From Nitratireductor indicus C115 (GTDB lineage: Bacteria; Pseudomonadota; Alphaproteobacteria; Rhizobiales; Rhizobiaceae), in the NCBI RefSeq assembly GCF_000300515.1, contig NZ_AMSI01000004.1:289568-353567 (forward strand): DNA of 64,000 nucleotides. Reading direction: 5' to 3'. This document shows positions 59,938 through 64,000 of the stretch, piece by piece. The notes under the pieces were generated by a model. It worked only from the letters and a program-made list of their open reading frames with translations. It was not told where the DNA came from and ran no database searches. A program made the position numbers and the translations under genes. Within the stretch, counting starts at the first letter, position 1; every line of letters starts with the position of its first letter.

Positions 59938-62900
59938 GTTTTTCCGACATCTTCATTCGCCGGCCGGTTCTTTCGACCGTGCTCGGCCTCCTGATCCTGC
60001 TGCTCGGGTTCCAGGGTCTGTTCAATCTTCAGGTGCGTCAGTATCCGGAGGTCGAGGAGACCGTGATCACCGTTACGACGGTTTATCCCGGCGCCAGCGC
60101 AGACCTGATTCAGGGCTTCATCACCGCTCCGATCGCGGCTGCCGTCGCCACCACGGAGAATGTCGATTACGTCACCTCTCAGAGCCGTCCTTCGTCGAGC
60201 ACCATCAGTGTCCAGATGAAACTTGGCTCCAACCCCGACGTTGCGTTGACCGAGGTCATGTCCAAGGTCCAGCAGGTGCGCAGCCAGCTGCCGGAAGATG
60301 CCGAGGATCCGACCATCGTCAAGGGCACGGGCATGCAGTTCGCCACCATGTATCTGGCGATGCAGAACCCGAACATGTCCGATGAGCAGCTGACCGAATA
60401 TATCGACCGCGTCATCCGTCCCCGCATGTCGACCATTCAGGGCGTTGCGGATGTGCAGTTGATCGGCGCGGCTGAATATTCCATGCGCGTGTGGATCGAC
60501 CCGGTGCGGCTTGCCGCCCGTCAGCTGACCGCCGCCGAAGTGCTTGCCGGTATCCGGGCATCGAACTTCCTTGCCGCTCCTGGCAAGACGAAGAACGAAT
60601 ATGTCGCCTATGCGATTGCCATGGAATCGACCCTTCAGACGCCGGAAGCCTTCGGTGCCCTGCCGATAAAGGCGTCGGGCGACGAAGTGGTGCGCCTGCG
60701 CGATGTGGCAAGCATCGAACTGGCTGCCAAGAGCACTGACACGATCGTCAGCATCAACGGCCAGTCGGGCACCTTCCTGGGTATCTTCCCGTCGCCGGCC
60801 GCCAACCCGCTGGACATGGCATCGGCGGTGACCGACGAGCTGCCCGCCATTCAGGCGAGCTTGCCCGAAGGCATGACCATCGATCTGATGTATGACGCAA
60901 CGGACTCCATCAGCGCCTCCATCGAGGAAGTCTTCAAGACGATCATGGAAGCGGTGATCATTGTTATCTTCGTCATCCTTCTGTTCCTCGGTTCCTTCCG
61001 CTCGGTTCTGATGCCGATCGTGACGATCCCGCTGTCGCTGATCGGCGTGTGTTTCGTGCTGTTCGCGCTCGGCTACTCGATCAACCTTCTGTCATTGCTC
61101 GCCATGGTTCTGGCCATCGGCCTCGTGGTGGACGATGCCATCGTCGTGGTGGAGAATATCCACCGCCATATCGAGGAAGGGTTGACCCCACGCCAAGCCG
61201 CCTTTGTGGGCATGCGCGAAATTACCGGCCCGGTCGTCGCGATGACGATCACTCTTGCCGCCGTGTTCGCGCCGCTGGCATTTACCGGCGGTCTGACGGG
61301 TTCGCTGTTCCGCGAATTCGCCATGACGCTCGCCGGCGCAGTGGTGATTTCCGGTATCGTCGCGCTCACCATCACGCCGATGATGTCGGCGCGCATCCTG
61401 AAGGCAGGCGAGGGAAGCCGTTTCCAGCATTTTGTCGACACCACCTTCGAGCGGCTGGCCAATTTCTATGAGAGGCTTGTCGGTGGTTCGCTGAAATATC
61501 GGCCTGTAACGGTTCTGATCGTTATCGTTCTGATGTCGCTGACCGGCTTCATGTTCATGAAGACCTCCAGCGAGCTGGCGCCGGAAGAGGACGAGGGCGT
61601 GCTGTTCTCGCTCGTCAACGCGCCCTCCTATGCGACATCGAAATACACCGAGCTCTACACGACGCAGATGCGCGAACTCAGCGAGGATATTCCCGAACTG
61701 AAGACGCAATTCTCCATCGTCGGCTTTGGTGGCGCCACCAATTCGGCCATTGCCCTGTGGGCCTTCAAGGACTGGTCGGAACGCACGCGCTCGCAAAAGG
61801 AAATCCAGCAGGATATCCAGGCACGGCTTTCCAATGTCGCGGGCGTGGAGGCTTTCGTGTTCGCACCGCCTTCGCTGCCGGGAACGGGCGGCGGATTGCC
61901 GATCTCCGTGGTCATCCAGTCGACCGGCGATTCAAGCCGCGTCTACGAGGTGGCCGAAAAGATCAAGGCGGAAGCCCAGGCGTCCGGCCGCTTCATCGTC
62001 GTGCAGAACTCGCTGGCCTTCAATGCCCAGCAGGTGACCGTGACGGTGGACCGCGACCGTGCTGCGGCGCTGAACCTGCCGGTGAGCGATATCGGAACAA
62101 CCCTCGGCCTTCTGGTCGGCGGTTCCTCCATCGCCGAGTTCGACCGCGATTCCAACAGCTATGACATCATCATGCAGGTTCCGGAGGAATACCGGAACAA
62201 TCCGGAAAAGCTCGGCGAGTTCTTCGTGCGCAGCGCCACCGGCGAGATGGTGCCGCTGTCGGCGGTGGTGAACATCACGACCGAGGTGACCGCCTCGGCC
62301 ATCGAGCAGTTCAACCAGCTCAACTCGGCAACAATCTCCGCACTGCCTCTGCCTGGCGTTTCGACTGGCGATGGTCTGCAAACCATCGTCAACATCGCCA
62401 ACCAGCAGATTCCCGACGGCTTCTTCATCGAGTATTCGGGCCAATCGCGGCTCGAGGTGGAGCAAGGTAACACGATCCTCATTGCCTTCGCGCTCGCCGT
62501 CGTCGTCATCTATCTGGTGCTGGCGGCGCAGTTCGAGAGCTTCCGCGATCCGTTCATCATCATGATGACCGTGCCCCTGTCGATCTTCGGTGCCGTTCTG
62601 CCGCTCAACATCGGTCTGTCGACGCTGAACATCTATACTCAGGTCGGTCTGATCACACTCATTGGCCTGATTACCAAGCACGGCATTCTGATGGTGGAGT
62701 TCGCCAATCAGCAACGTGAGGAGCACGGCCTGTCGCGTATGGAAGCCATTATCGCATCGGCCAAGGTTCGCCTTCGCCCGATCCTGATGACCACGGCAGC
62801 CATGGCGCTCGGCGTTGTCCCGCTGATCACGGCATCAGGCGCCGGTGCGGCGGCGCGCTTCTCGATGGGTCTCGTGATCTTTACCGGCCTCATCATCGGC

Positions 62901-63026
62901 ACCATGTTCACGCTCTTCGTTGTGCCCATGTTCTATAGCTTCATCGCCCATGAGCATGTCGCACAGGAAGAAGATGATATACCGGTGAAAAAGACACCGC
63001 CGGCAACGGCGGCAGCGAGCGAGTAA
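59934..63026 (+). CDS. RND multidrug efflux transporter (inner-membrane pump)
   Basis: 1030 residues, the standard length. MSFSDIFIRRPVLSTVLGLL opens the first membrane helix, and the porter domains include YPEVEETVITVTTVYPGASA. The proton-relay aspartates are in GLVVDDAIVVVENIHRHIEE of TM4, and the TM10 lysine region is GLITKHGILMVEFANQQREE. It is a HAE-1 type pump similar to the MexF/BepG/MdtB group. Substrates cannot be read from sequence. A strong terminator follows at 63041. Confidence 0.95.
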   Translation: MSFSDIFIRRPVLSTVLGLLILLLGFQGLFNLQVRQYPEVEETVITVTTVYPGASADLIQGFITAPIAAAVATTENVDYVTSQSRPSSSTISVQMKLGSNPDVALTEVMSKVQQVRSQLPEDAEDPTIVKGTGMQFATMYLAMQNPNMSDEQLTEYIDRVIRPRMSTIQGVADVQLIGAAEYSMRVWIDPVRLAARQLTAAEVLAGIRASNFLAAPGKTKNEYVAYAIAMESTLQTPEAFGALPIKASGDEVVRLRDVASIELAAKSTDTIVSINGQSGTFLGIFPSPAANPLDMASAVTDELPAIQASLPEGMTIDLMYDATDSISASIEEVFKTIMEAVIIVIFVILLFLGSFRSVLMPIVTIPLSLIGVCFVLFALGYSINLLSLLAMVLAIGLVVDDAIVVVENIHRHIEEGLTPRQAAFVGMREITGPVVAMTITLAAVFAPLAFTGGLTGSLFREFAMTLAGAVVISGIVALTITPMMSARILKAGEGSRFQHFVDTTFERLANFYERLVGGSLKYRPVTVLIVIVLMSLTGFMFMKTSSELAPEEDEGVLFSLVNAPSYATSKYTELYTTQMRELSEDIPELKTQFSIVGFGGATNSAIALWAFKDWSERTRSQKEIQQDIQARLSNVAGVEAFVFAPPSLPGTGGGLPISVVIQSTGDSSRVYEVAEKIKAEAQASGRFIVVQNSLAFNAQQVTVTVDRDRAAALNLPVSDIGTTLGLLVGGSSIAEFDRDSNSYDIIMQVPEEYRNNPEKLGEFFVRSATGEMVPLSAVVNITTEVTASAIEQFNQLNSATISALPLPGVSTGDGLQTIVNIANQQIPDGFFIEYSGQSRLEVEQGNTILIAFALAVVVIYLVLAAQFESFRDPFIIMMTVPLSIFGAVLPLNIGLSTLNIYTQVGLITLIGLITKHGILMVEFANQQREEHGLSRMEAIIASAKVRLRPILMTTAAMALGVVPLITASGAGAAARFSMGLVIFTGLIIGTMFTLFVVPMFYSFIAHEHVAQEEDDIPVKKTPPATAAASE

Positions 63027-63040
63027 CCTGCCCCCTCGCG

Positions 63041-63071
63041 AAAAGGCCCCGCACAAGTGCGGGGCCTTTTT
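63041..63071 (+). terminator. Rho-independent terminator of the RND operon
   Basis: AAAAGGCCCCGCAC pairs perfectly with GTGCGGGGCCTTTT across two bases, and one more T follows. The A-tract/T-tract symmetry means it could also stop transcription coming the other way. Confidence 0.9.
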
Positions 63072-63236
63072 CTTTGCGGTCCTGGGCGCTGCACTCATTT
63101 TTTATGTTTTGGGGCAACCGGAATTGATCCGGCTTTCCGATGTTCGCGGATTTTTCCGCCACATTGTTCGGTTCCCGTGCGGGCAGGGTGATCCTTGGGG
63201 GGCGGGTTCAAACGCATTGGAAGGAAAGGAAACGCC

Positions 63237-63653
63237 ATGATCTACCGGAGAAAGTCACGCACCGTCGCAGTCGCATTTGCCATGGCAACAGGCGTAGCCT
63301 TCATCACGCCGGCCGTTGCCCAGGATGCGGCCCCGCAGCCGGCACCTGCCGCGCCCGCGCAGTCCCCCAGCCAATCTTATGACGACCAGAAGCTGGAAGC
63401 CTTCACCGTGGCCTTCCTGGCCGTGAGTGACATTCAGCAGGAATATTCCTCGAAATTCCGCCAGGCACCGGACGACGGCAAGAAGCAACAGATTCAGACC
63501 GAGGCCACCCAGAAGATGGAAAAGGTGGTGAACGACACCAACGGCATATCGGTGGATGAGTACAACCAGATCATTCAATCGGCTCAGACCGACGAGGCTC
63601 TTGCACAGAAGCTCAACGGAATGATCGGTCAGGCTTCCCAGCAAAAGCAATAG
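63237..63653 (+). CDS. Small exported DUF4168 protein
   Basis: 138 residues. A signal peptide ends near PAVAQ, followed by a Pro/Ala-rich linker (about 30-46) and a helical DUF4168 domain: KLEAFTVAFLAVSDIQQEYS, TEATQKMEKVVNDTNGISVD and EYNQIIQSAQTDEALAQKLN. The family is periplasmic and uncharacterised. The ATG at 63237 has GGAAAGGAAAC upstream. It has its own gap after the RND terminator, so it is probably a separate transcript. Confidence 0.85.
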   Translation: MIYRRKSRTVAVAFAMATGVAFITPAVAQDAAPQPAPAAPAQSPSQSYDDQKLEAFTVAFLAVSDIQQEYSSKFRQAPDDGKKQQIQTEATQKMEKVVNDTNGISVDEYNQIIQSAQTDEALAQKLNGMIGQASQQKQ

Positions 63654-63666
63654 ACTCTCAAGCGCC

Positions 63667-63686
63667 GTGCGCCCTACCGGGCGCAC
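63667..63686 (+). terminator. Hairpin after the DUF4168 gene
   Basis: GTGCGCCC-tacc-GGGCGCAC, an 8-bp perfect stem 14 nt past the stop. The following AAAGGGC is not a T-run, so termination strength is doubtful. Confidence 0.45.
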
Positions 63687-64000
63687 AAAGGGCGCTCTGT
63701 CCTTTAATTTCCGGGTATTCATGCGGGTATCGAGTGGTTCTCCCCGACTGCAGAATGCCCAGGTCCGCAAGCGCTGATGGGTCGGCGCCTCACGAGGAGA
63801 CATTGCCCGAATGCCGACCCTGCGGTTGCCCTGACGGTTCGCCGCAAGACGGAGCTTCGCATTCCGCGGCGTCTCTGTCGAGATAGCGAAGCTCTTTGCG
63901 GGCTAATTATGAACCGGCGAACTTTTTTTTCGGAGAGAAGCCTGCAGTTCTGCAGGCATGGGAGGATGCACGGAGCTCTAGGCTCCAGACTCAATTGATC
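63687..64000. other. Right-end intergenic stretch
   Basis: 314 bp with no supported gene. It includes an eight-T run (about 63923-63930) and a palindrome CCTGCAG-TT-CTGCAGG (63941-63956). Short frames here (63777-63998 and 63909-63998) match nothing I recognise. Confidence 0.5.

Noticed and set aside
63777-63998. Small plus-strand frame at the right end
   Set aside because: Arg- and Leu-rich with no ribosome site and no family resemblance.
1-64000. tRNA, rRNA, CRISPR arrays, luxS, conjugation (tra/vir) genes
   Set aside because: None seen on reading both strands; short or divergent tRNAs could be missed without a covariance search.

Overview
This window is a stretch of a repABC-type secondary replicon (large plasmid or chromid) of an alphaproteobacterium, most likely a member of the Hyphomicrobiales (Rhizobium, Brucella/Ochrobactrum or Phyllobacterium relatives). 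The direct evidence is a complete repA-repB-repC operon on the minus strand (30171 to 26175) with its antisense ctRNA, a parS-type palindrome and the AT-rich tract inside repC. The high-GC coding style, the many ABC importers and an acdR-acdS (ACC deaminase) pair fit a soil or plant-associated lifestyle. No rRNA, tRNA or CRISPR array was found.

Layout. 0-4 kb: the edge of a CaiB/BaiF CoA-transferase gene, a BioMNY-type ECF vitamin importer and a GntR/FCD regulator. 4.2-11.9 kb: an AI-2 (lsr) locus split into lsrACDB on the minus strand and lsrRKG on the plus strand, with operator-like repeats between them; lsrF and luxS are not present. 12.0-21.6 kb: a catabolic island with a full-length transketolase, xylulokinase, a SorC-type regulator and a FrcBCA-type sugar ABC importer. 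It is bracketed by IS6- and IS3-family remnants and by two decayed copies of the 3' end of the same MaoC-like hydratase gene in the same orientation. 21.8-30.2 kb: the replicon maintenance block (ScpB-like protein, DUF1403 protein, tyrosine recombinase, WGR protein, RES/Xre toxin-antitoxin pair, repCBA). 30.8-43.3 kb: a DUF4139 exported protein, then an IclR-controlled operon of an M81 peptidase, a peptide-type ABC importer with a fused two-domain ATPase, and two M20 amidohydrolases. 43.4-52.3 kb: GFA protein, TetR and enoyl-CoA hydratase genes; acdR/acdS; a second RES/Xre pair; lrgAB with a LysR regulator; and an S9 peptidase. 52.3-57.9 kb: a glucose/mannose-type CUT1 ABC importer under a divergent LacI regulator. 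58.0-63.7 kb: a TetR-controlled RND efflux pair and a small DUF4168 exported protein.

Two adjacent modules have the same plan. The lsr locus and the xylulokinase/Frc island each pair a SorC-family regulator with an FGGY sugar kinase and a CUT2 importer: import, then phosphorylate, then relieve repression. For lsr the ligand is AI-2, because all LsrB contact residues are kept. For the island, transketolase plus xylulokinase without an isomerase points to a ketose, probably a pentulose, that feeds the pentose phosphate pathway.

Least described and most worth testing are the recombinase/DUF1403/ScpB cassette with inverted repeats at its divergent start, the ketose island with a shared TTGCAA-type operator and a 30-bp perfect palindrome between its binding-protein and permease genes, and the paired MaoC scars around the island. 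All functional calls come from reading the sequence and recalling protein families; no database search was run.
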